A stretch of 64,000 bases of DNA, from NCBI RefSeq assembly GCF_040403615.1, contig NZ_JBBAKG010000002.1:62001-126000 (forward strand), written 5' to 3'. Made by a program: the position numbers and the translations under genes. This document shows positions 51,913-60,134 of the stretch, piece by piece (the stretch's first letter is position 1; every line of letters starts with the position of its first letter). This DNA comes from Haliscomenobacter sp040403615. Its GTDB lineage: Bacteria; Bacteroidota; Bacteroidia; Chitinophagales; Saprospiraceae. Below the pieces are notes generated by a model that was given only the letters and a program-made list of their open reading frames with translations, made no database searches and was not told the DNA's origin.

Positions 51913-53152
51913 TTACAACTTTATACCCTCTTGCGCCAAACCAGGTTACCACCAATAAGCAAAGCAGCGGCACAATATAAGCCACTTGGATGCTTGACTG
52001 ATCAGAGATCCAGCCCATCAATAGCGGCGCAAATGCTCCGCCCACGATCGACATCACGACCAGAGAGGAACCCAACTCGGTGTCTTCTTTCAAATCCTGA
52101 ATCGCCAGTGAAAAGATGGTCGGAAACATAATGGACTCAAAGAATGGCACCAAAATAATCGCCCACATGGCTACACCAGAGCCAATCACAATGGCCACAC
52201 CCAATAGTCCTGCTGCAATGATGGAGTATAGCGTGAGCAAACGATTGGGCGCAATGTATCGAGTCAGTAAAGTGCCGATGAAACGGCCCAACATAAAGCC
52301 CAACATGGCCATACTCAGCCAAAATGCCGCCGATTTCTCGGGTACATCGCTGGAAAACTTGGCAAAGCGGATGAAAAAACTGGTCACACAAACCTGCGCT
52401 CCCACATAAAAAAACTGGGCGATAACCCCATTGCGCAAATGAGCATGACGCAAGGCATGCAGCAAATTGCGTTTCTCGGTCGTCCCTTCTTCCTTAACGC
52501 CGGGTTCAGGTGTACGGATAAAAATGAACAATACTGCTACCAACAATACCACTAACCCAATGATGAGGTAGGGAATTTGCACGGTATTGGCTTCCCCTTG
52601 CAAATAAGCATTCATCTGCTCTGCGGACATGGCTGCCTTTTCACTTTGGGTCAATTCGATGCCACTCAGAATAAATTGTCCGCCAAGAATAGGAGCTACA
52701 AAAGCGCCCAAGCCATTGAAAGACTGACTTAGATTCAAGCGAGTAGTGGCTCCTTTGGGTGTACCCAACAAAGTGACATAGGGATTTGCTACCGTTTCCA
52801 GAAAAGTACAACCTGAGGCAATGATAAACAGTGCGCCCAAAAAGAAAATGTACATCCGGGTGCTGGCCGCGGGAATAAACAAAAATGCCCCAAAGGCATA
52901 GAGCAATAGCCCAATGATAATGCCTCGGCGAAAACCATATTTTTTCATCACAATCCCGGCCGGAATAGCCATGACAAAATAACCCAAGTAAACGGCGGAG
53001 TCAATCAACGCAGATTGCAAATCGGTAAGCTGGCAAGCTTTTTTGAGGTGGGGAATCAGAATTGGCTCCAGATTGTGCACAAATGCCCACAAAAAGAAGA
53101 GGCTGGTAACCAGCACAAAAGACAGTGCGTAAGAGGCGATTTTGTTTGTCAT
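51908..53152 (-). CDS. fucP: FucP-type L-fucose:H+ symporter (MFS)
   Basis: A 414-residue MFS transporter. The N-terminal FFLWAFVHNLEPILIPHLKK and the stretches CTFLETVANPYVTLLGTPKG (Glu equivalent to the proton-coupling Glu of E. coli FucP) and RLNLSQSFNGLGAFVAPILG (Asn equivalent to the sugar-binding Asn) define the FucP/GluP group. About 12 membrane segments are expected in the inner membrane. The SDR gene is 78 bp upstream and the mutarotase gene 132 bp downstream, so uptake, anomer exchange and oxidation of a 6-deoxy sugar are grouped. Glucose or galactose transport (GluP-type) is the alternative. Confidence 0.87.
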   Translation of the reverse strand: MTNKIASYALSFVLVTSLFFLWAFVHNLEPILIPHLKKACQLTDLQSALIDSAVYLGYFVMAIPAGIVMKKYGFRRGIIIGLLLYAFGAFLFIPAASTRMYIFFLGALFIIASGCTFLETVANPYVTLLGTPKGATTRLNLSQSFNGLGAFVAPILGGQFILSGIELTQSEKAAMSAEQMNAYLQGEANTVQIPYLIIGLVVLLVAVLFIFIRTPEPGVKEEGTTEKRNLLHALRHAHLRNGVIAQFFYVGAQVCVTSFFIRFAKFSSDVPEKSAAFWLSMAMLGFMLGRFIGTLLTRYIAPNRLLTLYSIIAAGLLGVAIVIGSGVAMWAIILVPFFESIMFPTIFSLAIQDLKEDTELGSSLVVMSIVGGAFAPLLMGWISDQSSIQVAYIVPLLCLLVVTWFGARGYKVVN

Positions 53153-53230
53153 AGCAGAGATGATAAGTTTTAGGTATTGATTTTCAGGTTACTTCGGCTA
53201 CGCTCAGTAACCTGAAGTGGGTTTTTATGG

Positions 53231-54004
53231 TTAAAGCAATGCTCGATCCAGATGGACATACCCTCCGTCCACGTGGATGATCTGACCAGTGGTGTGGCTT
53301 GACCGGGAAGAAAGCAAAAAAACCACCATATCGGCAATCTCTTCCTGCGTAGTCATGCGCTTGCCCAGTGGAATTTTGTCCTTGATTTTTTCCAGCATGG
53401 TTTCTGGGTCAGACAGGGTGGTGAGCCAGGATTCATACAAGGGAGTCATGCATTCCGCCACTACTACCGCGTTGACGCGAATGCCGTATTTGAGCAATTC
53501 TACCGCCCATTCGCGGGTCAGGGCATTGCGCCCGCCATTGGCAGCTGCATATGCGGAGGTATTGCCTTGGCCCGTTTCAGCAGTTTTTGATGTGATGTTG
53601 AGGATGGGCCCTTGAGAAATTTTTAATGCAGGCAGGGCGTAATGGGCCATGAGGTAATAATGCACCAGGTTTTTGTGCAAAGAGGCGATGAAGCCTTCGT
53701 AGCTGCCATTTTCCAGGCCCACGCCATCATTGACACCAGCATTGTTGACTAGCCCATCAATGTGCCCCAAGATACTGTGCGCTTGTTCAACTGCGCTTTT
53801 GCACGCTGCGGGGTCACTCAAATCCATGGCGATTTGGTATCCTTGCCCATTGATGGATTTGAGGGTTTCGACGTTGTGCTCTGCACTGCGGCTGATGATG
53901 ATCGGAATGGCGCCTTCTCGGGCCAGCGCATGTACAATGCCCGCACCGATACCGCGCCCTCCGCCCGTGACGATGATGGCTTTATCTTTTAGATCTAAAT
54001 CCAT
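53231..54004 (-). CDS. SDR-family dehydrogenase, probable L-fucose dehydrogenase
   Basis: A 257-residue classical short-chain dehydrogenase: cofactor motif VTGGGRGIGAGIVHAL, NNAGVNDGVG, catalytic Ser and Tyr-x-x-x-Lys-like block (NITSKTAETGQGNTSAYAAA). The usual Lys four residues after Tyr reads Asn (Y-A-A-A-N), a possible departure. The C-terminal blocks are KYGIRVNAVVVAECMTPLYE and SSRSSHTTGQIIHVDGGYVH. The context with FucP and a mutarotase favours L-fucose oxidation to the lactone. First gene of the minus-strand set. Confidence 0.78.
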   Translation of the reverse strand: MDLDLKDKAIIVTGGGRGIGAGIVHALAREGAIPIIISRSAEHNVETLKSINGQGYQIAMDLSDPAACKSAVEQAHSILGHIDGLVNNAGVNDGVGLENGSYEGFIASLHKNLVHYYLMAHYALPALKISQGPILNITSKTAETGQGNTSAYAAANGGRNALTREWAVELLKYGIRVNAVVVAECMTPLYESWLTTLSDPETMLEKIKDKIPLGKRMTTQEEIADMVVFLLSSRSSHTTGQIIHVDGGYVHLDRALL

Positions 54005-54225
54005 TGCAGATGTAGGTTTGAATTTTGGTAAAAATAGAATTGATTTTTTGGGAAAGCTACGCTAAAATTGAAAAAATTGGAAACAGACACTTTATGCAGG
54101 TGTTTTATTTGGCTTTTGGACACAAAAAAGACCTTATTCTGTTGGATTTTACAATTTTTCAGCCTCAACTCTTGCAAAAAATAAAATTGCCCTTTATCTT
54201 TTCATTGACTTTTGGACGCGACTTA
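54005..54225. other. AT-rich gap upstream of the fucose set
   Basis: It holds the upstream region of the SDR gene on the minus strand. A weak TTTTTG-rich segment is present, but no promoter pair could be assigned with confidence. No gene seen. Confidence 0.4.
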
Positions 54226-54339
54226 GGGGCGAAAAAAAATAAGTGTTCATTTTGCCAGAGGATTAGATCAGTAAACGGTTCATTTCAAGTATCTTATCTA
54301 ATCCTCTGGCTCAGGAAAAATGAACACTTATTTTTGCCC
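54226..54339 (+). repeat. Long-hairpin repeat element, copy C
   Basis: Outer arms of about 24-28 bp: GGGGCGAAAAAAAATAAG with GTGTTCATTTT (54226-54253) against AAAAATGAACACTTATTTTT with GCCC (54316-54339). Inner arms are perfect over 15 bp: GCCAGAGGATTAGAT (54254-54268) and ATCTAATCCTCTGGC (54296-54310). The 27-nt loop contains AAACGGTTCATTTCAAGT. A 5-nt bulge (TCAGG) lies only on the 3' side. The stems are unrelated in sequence to those of copies A and D, yet the architecture, length (114 bp) and loop are the same. Confidence 0.85.
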
Positions 54340-54439
54340 TACTACTAATATTGTTTCACCAAAATCTGTGCTGGAGCAAAGCAGCAGGCGTAAAAATCTC
54401 ATGATCCGCCTTGCTCTTTTGCCGTAAATCCGCAGAGTC

Positions 54440-54604
54440 ATGAAAAAAGAAAAACCTAAGAAAAAAAGTACAGGTCGTCAGTACGATGACACCGAGTTTG
54501 TCAAGGACAAGACCAAGAAGAACATGGGCACTTCCAAGGAAAAGCCTAAATACAATAACCCAAAAAAATGGCTATTGGAGGTAGACGACGACGACGACAA
54601 CTAA
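54440..54604 (+). CDS. Small highly charged 54-residue protein
   Basis: A short gene with ATG at 54440 and TAA at 54602-54604: a lysine-rich body (MKKEKPKKKSTGRQYDDTEF, VKDKTKKNMGTSKEKPKYNN) and the tail PKKWLLEVDDDDDN. It is basic at the N-terminus and strongly acidic at the C-terminus, probably disordered and perhaps nucleic-acid-associated. No family recognised. It lies 110 bp before the ATP-grasp-like gene on the same strand. Confidence 0.55.
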   Translation: MKKEKPKKKSTGRQYDDTEFVKDKTKKNMGTSKEKPKYNNPKKWLLEVDDDDDN

Positions 54605-54713
54605 CCATTCAAGGGTCATTTGTCATCTTTTGTTCAGCATACCAAATGACCCTTGACTTTTTGATTTTTCTGTGTACTTTTCTCCCCAGTTAACACCATC
54701 AACATCTGTACCA

Positions 54714-56177
54714 ATGAACCTCTCAGAAGTTATGCCGCCCAAATCGGCAAAGCGCGTTCATCCTGGAGAATTTGAAGCGCACCGTCATTGGTACCCTAAG
54801 GCACTCAATGCAACGATCCATCCGATGGTAAATTTCTTTCTCAACCTGAGTCGAGAAAGAATGATCAGCCGATACTGTCACCTTCATCCGGTTGTAAAAG
54901 CAGATGCCCTGGCAGAATTGCTTGATTACAAATGCAAATATTTTCTTTGGGCAGGGGCTGATTTGCTCAATGTAACTTCCGCCTCGGCTCGCCGCCAAAT
55001 GGTCATCATCGAAAACAACTCCTGCCCTTCAGGTCAAAAATCCATGCCACTTACCGATGATCATCAAGAGCAAGGTGGCTACCGTTTGCTCATCGAGCGC
55101 ACTTTTAAGCCTTTTTTGCAAAAGAAAACACCTGGCTTGCATGGAGCACTGGCCGTTTTGTACGATAAAAACCACATGGAAGCTTCAGGTTATGCAGCCG
55201 TGATTGCCGACGTGATGAAGGAAGATGTTTTTTTTGTCCCGTTTTTCAGCGAAGACCCCGATATGCCCGTGCGTTTCAATCAGGATGCCCAAATGGAAGT
55301 CCGTGACGAAGCCAACGAATGGCACCTGATCCGCGCAGCATTCCGGTATGTTACCCAACGCCCCTGGTACAGTGTACCGTTGCATACCAAAACCAGAATA
55401 TTCAATCCGGTAGTGGCTTGCCTGGCTGGAGGCCGCAATAAAATGATGGCGGCCAAAGCTTACGAGCTATTCAATGAAGAATGGGAAGATAAAGGCCTGC
55501 GGATCAATACTCCTCAAACGGTTTGGGATGTAAGCAAAGAAGACATTCCTAAAAAAGTAGCCGAAATGGGGGGCCAAGCGGTGGTGAAAGTCCCCTACAG
55601 CAACGCCGGGCAAGGGGTATACACCATTGTAACCGAAGCAGAATTGGCCAAATTCATGGCGGAAGATTTTAAATACGACTGTTTCATTGTGCAAAGCTTG
55701 ATTGGCAATTACAATTGGAGTTCTACAACCTCTTCTGGTAAGCTTTATCACGTTGGCACCATTCCAACAGCCAATGGCAAGACCTATGTTGCCGATTTGC
55801 GCATGATGGTGAGTTCTACCGAAACAGGAATCCTCCCCATTTGTGCGTACGCACGCCGGGCCCGCAAACCCCTGGAGGATCAAATCGAAGATGGCAGTCA
55901 ATCCTGGGACATGTTGGGTACAAACCTCTCGATCAAAAATCCAGATGGCACCTGGGACAGTGATACCAGCAGATTGGTGCTGATGGATCGCCGGGATTTT
56001 AATAAATTGGGGATTGGTTTGGACGACCTCATTGAAGCCTATATCCAGACTGTGCTTTCTACCGTTGCCATTGATAAAATGGCGCAAACTTTGGTGAATA
56101 GCCAGGGGAAGTTTCGCATGAAACTGTTCAAATCGATTAACAATGATCCATCCTTGATTGAAGAGATTACGCTATGA
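54714..56177 (+). CDS. ATP-grasp-like protein of unknown specificity
   Basis: 487 residues from the ATG at 54714. The C-terminal half looks like an ATP-grasp ligase: RINTPQTVWDVSKEDIPKKV, GGQAVVKVPYSNAGQGVYTI (nucleotide-binding loop with Lys), DCFIVQSLIGNYNWSSTTSS and TYVADLRMMVSSTETGILPI (metal/Arg region). The N-terminal half is unassigned but rich in conserved-looking stretches (YKCKYFLWAGADLLNV, MVIIENNSCPSGQKS). It overlaps the next gene, a succinylglutamate desuccinylase/aspartoacylase-like hydrolase, by 4 bp (ATGA). ATP-grasp plus AstE-like pairs suggest a peptide- or amino-acid-conjugate being made and removed (inference). Confidence 0.65.
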   Translation: MNLSEVMPPKSAKRVHPGEFEAHRHWYPKALNATIHPMVNFFLNLSRERMISRYCHLHPVVKADALAELLDYKCKYFLWAGADLLNVTSASARRQMVIIENNSCPSGQKSMPLTDDHQEQGGYRLLIERTFKPFLQKKTPGLHGALAVLYDKNHMEASGYAAVIADVMKEDVFFVPFFSEDPDMPVRFNQDAQMEVRDEANEWHLIRAAFRYVTQRPWYSVPLHTKTRIFNPVVACLAGGRNKMMAAKAYELFNEEWEDKGLRINTPQTVWDVSKEDIPKKVAEMGGQAVVKVPYSNAGQGVYTIVTEAELAKFMAEDFKYDCFIVQSLIGNYNWSSTTSSGKLYHVGTIPTANGKTYVADLRMMVSSTETGILPICAYARRARKPLEDQIEDGSQSWDMLGTNLSIKNPDGTWDSDTSRLVLMDRRDFNKLGIGLDDLIEAYIQTVLSTVAIDKMAQTLVNSQGKFRMKLFKSINNDPSLIEEITL

Positions 56178-57151
56178 ATCCATTTTCTCATACCGATACA
56201 ACAACAGAGGTTATCCGGCGCCTCGATTTGGGCAATGTACCCAAAGGTACCATTCGCCGTTTCTGGTTGCACCTCATTTCGGACGGTATGGGCATGCCCG
56301 TTTACATTCCGGTCATTGTAGCGCGAGGGCGCAAAGATGGCCCGGTATTGGGCATCACCGCAGCCATTCGCGGCAATGAAATCAATGGTATTCCGCTGAT
56401 ACAGCGCTTGTTTCAGGAAATTTCACTAGAGGATTTGTCTGGAATTGTGGTAGGTGTACCAGTGATCAACATTCCATCGTTGCTGGTCAAAGAACGCAAT
56501 TTTATTGATGGTGTCGACCTCAATCGGGTCATGCCTGGTCGTGCCGATGGCAACAACAGTCAGGTTTACGCTTTCCGCCTGGTTGATCGCATTGTCCGTT
56601 ATTTTGATTACTTACTCGATCTTCATACCGCTGGTTTCGGCAGGGTCAACGCCCATTACATTCGGGCAGACCTCGAAGATACCACTTGCCGCGAAATGGC
56701 CATTTTGCAAAACACCCAGGTGATTGTACACAGCTTGCCTTCGGACGGTTCACTGCGCGGTGCTGCCGATTCACTGGGCATTTATGCGATTACGCTGGAA
56801 GTAGGCAGCCCACACACTTTTCACAAAGGTTTTCTGCGTTCGGGGCTTACGGGCATCTACAACCTCTTGCGCCAATTGCAAATGGTGGAAGGAGCCATCG
56901 AACTGCCCGAAGCACGGCCCTATATTTGCAAAAATTCGTACTGGATTCAGTCCGACTCGGGAGGAATTCTCACGGTTGCGCCCAATGTAGGCGAATTGGT
57001 CTACGCCGGGGAAACCATCGCTACCCTGCGCAATATCTTCGGAGACGTCATCAAAGAATATACCGCTCCCGAAAATGGCATCGTGATTGGCAAAAGTGTT
57101 GACCCAATCAACCAGACCGGAGGGCGAATCATTCATCTAGGAGTAATTTAA
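56174..57151 (+). CDS. Succinylglutamate desuccinylase/aspartoacylase-family hydrolase
   Basis: A 325-residue zinc-dependent acyl hydrolase of the AstE/AspA group. Metal and substrate motifs: LGITAAIRGNEINGIPLIQR (His-replaced GxxHGNE-type first ligand block), NFIDGVDLNRVMPG, DYLLDLHTAGFGRVNAHYIR (second ligand block), ITLEVGSPHTFHKGFLRSGL (catalytic Glu region). The first block reads AAIRGNEING rather than the usual HGNE, so one zinc ligand may be changed to Arg. Translation is coupled to the ATP-grasp-like gene (4-bp overlap), and the moaE gene starts 6 bp downstream. The substrate is unknown. Confidence 0.8.
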   Translation: MNPFSHTDTTTEVIRRLDLGNVPKGTIRRFWLHLISDGMGMPVYIPVIVARGRKDGPVLGITAAIRGNEINGIPLIQRLFQEISLEDLSGIVVGVPVINIPSLLVKERNFIDGVDLNRVMPGRADGNNSQVYAFRLVDRIVRYFDYLLDLHTAGFGRVNAHYIRADLEDTTCREMAILQNTQVIVHSLPSDGSLRGAADSLGIYAITLEVGSPHTFHKGFLRSGLTGIYNLLRQLQMVEGAIELPEARPYICKNSYWIQSDSGGILTVAPNVGELVYAGETIATLRNIFGDVIKEYTAPENGIVIGKSVDPINQTGGRIIHLGVI

Positions 57152-57157
57152 CAGCCC

Positions 57158-57574
57158 ATGCTCCACGTCCAACTCAATGATAGCCCCCTGTCTCCGCAAG
57201 AATGCATTGACCTGGCGGCTCATGCTGGCTCAGGCGGTAGTACGGTATTCATCGGTACAGTCCGCGATCAAACCCAGGGACGCAAAGTCCTTCGACTGGA
57301 ATTTGAAGCTTATGCCCCAATGGCGGTATCAGAAATGCGCAAGATTGCTGCGGAAGTCGAAGAGCGTTGGCAAGCGCACCATGTTGTAATTCACCACCGG
57401 GTGGGTAGCCTGGAAGTTGGTGAAATCGCGGTGATCATCGCCGTTGCTACCCCGCACCGCAAAGCTGCTTTCGAAGCGTGTCAATTTGCCATCGATACAT
57501 TAAAAGAAAGTGTACCGATTTGGAAGAAGGAAATTTTTGAAGACGGCGAGGTTTGGGTCGCTGCTCATCCTTAA
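57158..57574 (+). CDS. moaE: Molybdopterin synthase catalytic subunit MoaE
   Basis: A 138-residue protein: GGSTVFIGTVRDQTQGRKVL, LEFEAYAPMAVSEMRKIAAE, VVIHHRVGSLEVGEIAVIIA, CQFAIDTLKESVPIWKKEIF. These are the standard MoaE blocks, including the Lys-Lys active-site region in PIWKKE. With MoaD it adds sulfur to cyclic pyranopterin monophosphate in molybdenum cofactor synthesis. MoaD is not adjacent, and no other moa gene is in the window. It begins 6 bp after the AstE-like gene, so it may be cotranscribed with it. Confidence 0.92.
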   Translation: MLHVQLNDSPLSPQECIDLAAHAGSGGSTVFIGTVRDQTQGRKVLRLEFEAYAPMAVSEMRKIAAEVEERWQAHHVVIHHRVGSLEVGEIAVIIAVATPHRKAAFEACQFAIDTLKESVPIWKKEIFEDGEVWVAAHP

Positions 57575-57744
57575 GCAGCACTTGAACAATTCCCCGCCCA
57601 TTCATTGATTCACCCTGAGAATCATTTCTTGCGTCGAATAAGCGAACTACAATTGTCAGAAAATCGCGATATTGAGCCGAATTTTTCGAGTGCTTTCGGT
57701 TCCAAAGCCAAACTCTTCATTTACTCAAAAAACGCTGCAACGCC

Positions 57745-58962
57745 ATGCGCCATTTATACCTTGCCCTTGTCCTGATTTGTTCCATCTCTTTCCTTTATGG
57801 CCAAAAAACGGGGAAAACGTATACCGTAGACCAGGTACCCGACCCCAAATCAAAGAACAGCAGCGTCAGCGACCCGGATGATTTCATTTCCGCTTCCGAT
57901 GAAGCGGTGTTGGACAAACTAATCAATGCCCTCGAAGACTCCAGTACGGCCCAGGTAGCCGTGGTGGTGCTCGCTTCGATTGGTGAAGACAATCCCAAAG
58001 AATTTGCCACCCGCCTCTTCAACAAATGGGGCATCGGTACTGCCGAAAAAGACAATGGATTGTTGATTCTGACTGTAATGGATCAGCACCGCACCGAATT
58101 TGAAACCGGATTGGGTACAGAAAGTGTCCTTCCTGATGCCATCTGTTACCGGGTGGGCATGCAAGAATTGGTGCCTTATTTTCAGCAAAAAAAGTATGGC
58201 ACTGGTTTGATCGCAGCAGTAAACAAGTTCAAATACATCCTGGAAAACCCCAACAATATTGAAGAAATTGAAGATCAAACGGCCAAAACCAGCAATGGCG
58301 GCGGATGGTGGACGGTGTTGTTTGGCCACTCCATTTTCAATGGCCTCTTTAATATCATTGCGCTGGTCTTTTTGTACAGCAGCCTCAACAACAAAGAGGA
58401 TGCTTACAACAAATACATGGCACTGCGCAAAACCAGAAAATGGGGCTTACTCCTACTTTTTCCCATTCCGTACATTTTCATTTGGTGGTTTGTCGGGCGC
58501 AAAATGAAAGCGCTGAGGTACGGCAAGCGCTTCAGCAAAAAAACGGGGTATGAATTGCGGCTCATTCCCGAAAGCGAAGAAGACAAATACCTGGATAAAG
58601 GTCATATCACCGAAGAAGAGATTGGCGTAGCTGACTACGACGTATGGGCCAACGACAACGACGCCGATGATATCCTGATCTTACGCTACGGCAAAAATTC
58701 CCTCAAATATCGGCGTTGCCCCAAGTGCAATTACATCACCTATTACAACTCGCAAAGCAAAACCATCATTTCTCCCACTTATACCTCTGGTGGTCTCAAA
58801 GAAGTAGTCAATGAGTGCAAAAGCTGCAACTACCATGACGTGAAACGGGTCAGTCTGCCCATGCTTACCCGTAGTTCTTCTGGTGGCGGTGGCAGCAGCA
58901 GTGGGGGTGGCAGTTGGGGCGGTGGCTCTTCTGGCGGCGGCGGCGCAGGCGTTAGCTGGTAA
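57745..58962 (+). CDS. TPM-domain membrane protein
   Basis: 405 residues with signal peptide (MRHLYLALVLICSISFLYGQ). Residues about 40-185 are a TPM domain (STAQVAVVVLASIGEDNPKE, TRLFNKWGIGTAEKDNGLLI, ETGLGTESVLPDAICYRVGM). A membrane segment lies near 195-215 and another near 230-250 (WGLLLLFPIPYIFIWWFVG). A zinc-ribbon-like part (RRCPKCNYITYYN ... CKSCNYHDVKR) precedes a Gly/Ser tail ending GGGGAGVSW, a common ending of TPM/YgcG-type proteins. Anchored with the TPM domain outside the cytoplasm. Roles in membrane or photosystem maintenance are known for plant members; the bacterial function is uncertain. Confidence 0.82.
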   Translation: MRHLYLALVLICSISFLYGQKTGKTYTVDQVPDPKSKNSSVSDPDDFISASDEAVLDKLINALEDSSTAQVAVVVLASIGEDNPKEFATRLFNKWGIGTAEKDNGLLILTVMDQHRTEFETGLGTESVLPDAICYRVGMQELVPYFQQKKYGTGLIAAVNKFKYILENPNNIEEIEDQTAKTSNGGGWWTVLFGHSIFNGLFNIIALVFLYSSLNNKEDAYNKYMALRKTRKWGLLLLFPIPYIFIWWFVGRKMKALRYGKRFSKKTGYELRLIPESEEDKYLDKGHITEEEIGVADYDVWANDNDADDILILRYGKNSLKYRRCPKCNYITYYNSQSKTIISPTYTSGGLKEVVNECKSCNYHDVKRVSLPMLTRSSSGGGGSSSGGGSWGGGSSGGGGAGVSW

Positions 58963-58991
58963 GCTATTTTCCCTTAAAAAGTAGCTTTTTC

Positions 58992-59022
58992 TTGACTTTT
59001 GATTTCATTTGTTTTATCTTTG
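58992..59022 (+). promoter_or_regulatory. Promoter of tRNA-Thr
   Basis: TTG at 58992-58994 and TATCTTTG at 59015-59022 are separated by 20 bp, an exact Bacteroidota-type promoter 20 bp before the tRNA. Confidence 0.7.
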
Positions 59023-59042
59023 TTTTCCAGTAAAATTGTTCA

Positions 59043-59115
<73 letters not shown>

Positions 59116-59143
59116 CAAAGGGGCTTTGTTTGTCAAAGGAAAA

Positions 59144-59299
59144 ATGCTAATTTGTAATCAACTTCCAACCGAGCTGTACGAGCATCAAATAATCCTGAAA
59201 GAAAGCTTTTACTTTATGCTCAATCTTGCACATCAAGACCAAAACCCAGCTTTGTTTCCTTATATCGTGAATACGTTCAAGGAAATGTTAGGCAAGTAG
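59144..59299 (+). CDS. Possible 51-residue small protein downstream of tRNA-Thr
   Basis: ATG at 59144 to TAG at 59297: MLICNQLPTELYEHQIILKE, then SFYFMLNLAHQDQNPALFPY, then IVNTFKEMLGK. Amino-acid usage looks protein-like and amphipathic, but there is no family match, and it could be a remnant or chance. Confidence 0.3.
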   Translation: MLICNQLPTELYEHQIILKESFYFMLNLAHQDQNPALFPYIVNTFKEMLGK

Positions 59300-59464
59300 G
59301 TTTAAAAATAGAACGTTTAATTAATTTTACCATAACACAGCTGTCGTTTCTCCGTCATGCAAAACTTACTCCAATAGGCATCTTATGACCATTTTTTCTC
59401 ATCCTTTTTAGAACCTTGCAATTATTTCAGCAATCTTGTTACCTTTCTACCGCAAAATGGAGGT

Positions 59465-60007
59465 ATGAAGAAATTCGAGGCTGTTTTTTTACTGGTTGTT
59501 TTTGTCTTCAACAGCATCGGGCCGTTCTTGAAGTTTGAACTTCAGCGCTTTAAAGTATGGCGCGAAGTGCAGGAACTCATTTCCACTCATCCTACCAAAG
59601 ATTTGTATACGGTTACTGTAACCGCTGAAAATGCCCACTTAATTCATTGGAAACACCAGCGCGAATTCAGTTACCGGGGCTTGATGTTTGATGTAGTCAG
59701 CAAAAAAAAGCTCGCCTCTGGGGTGGTGATGTACACTTGCATTGCCGATCACAAAGAGACCTCACTTTATGCCGAACTGGACAAATTTGTAAAAAAAGGG
59801 GGCATGCCAATGCGGCACAACAAAGCCTCGTTTGCCCATCCTTTTCAATTGTTTCCTGCCGAACCTTTAATAACCTGTTTACCCAAAACAGCAAAGGCGG
59901 TTTTTGGGGATAAAAAACTATCCTGGGATTTTCTTTTCCACTACACATCGCCTTCTCTGGCACAACACATTCCACCTCCCGAATTGAATCCGGTTTTTTC
60001 TATGTAG
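59465..60007 (+). CDS. Hypothetical protein with N-terminal membrane/signal segment upstream of the TonB receptor
   Basis: A 180-residue protein. Residues 1-22 form a signal or anchor (MKKFEAVFLLVVFVFNSIGP). The rest is basic and mixed alpha/beta (TVTAENAHLIHWKHQREFSY, RGLMFDVVSKKKLASGVVMY). It ends in a proline-containing tail (PPPELNPVFSM). No family is recognised. It precedes the TonB receptor gene by 127 bp on the same strand. A His-rich middle and this position would fit a role in metal or haem handling (inference; Bacteroidota often keep a small periplasmic protein by such receptors). Confidence 0.6.
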   Translation: MKKFEAVFLLVVFVFNSIGPFLKFELQRFKVWREVQELISTHPTKDLYTVTVTAENAHLIHWKHQREFSYRGLMFDVVSKKKLASGVVMYTCIADHKETSLYAELDKFVKKGGMPMRHNKASFAHPFQLFPAEPLITCLPKTAKAVFGDKKLSWDFLFHYTSPSLAQHIPPPELNPVFSM

Positions 60008-60134
60008 TCTTTCATTTTTTGTTTCCGAGAGTCTTATTCCAGCGCTCTCTAATTGCTGTAATAAAGGTCTTCTGGCATTTGCAATGCTCAGAGGTATCTC
60101 CTTTATGCTATTGCTCATTTCAATAAAATTCAAC

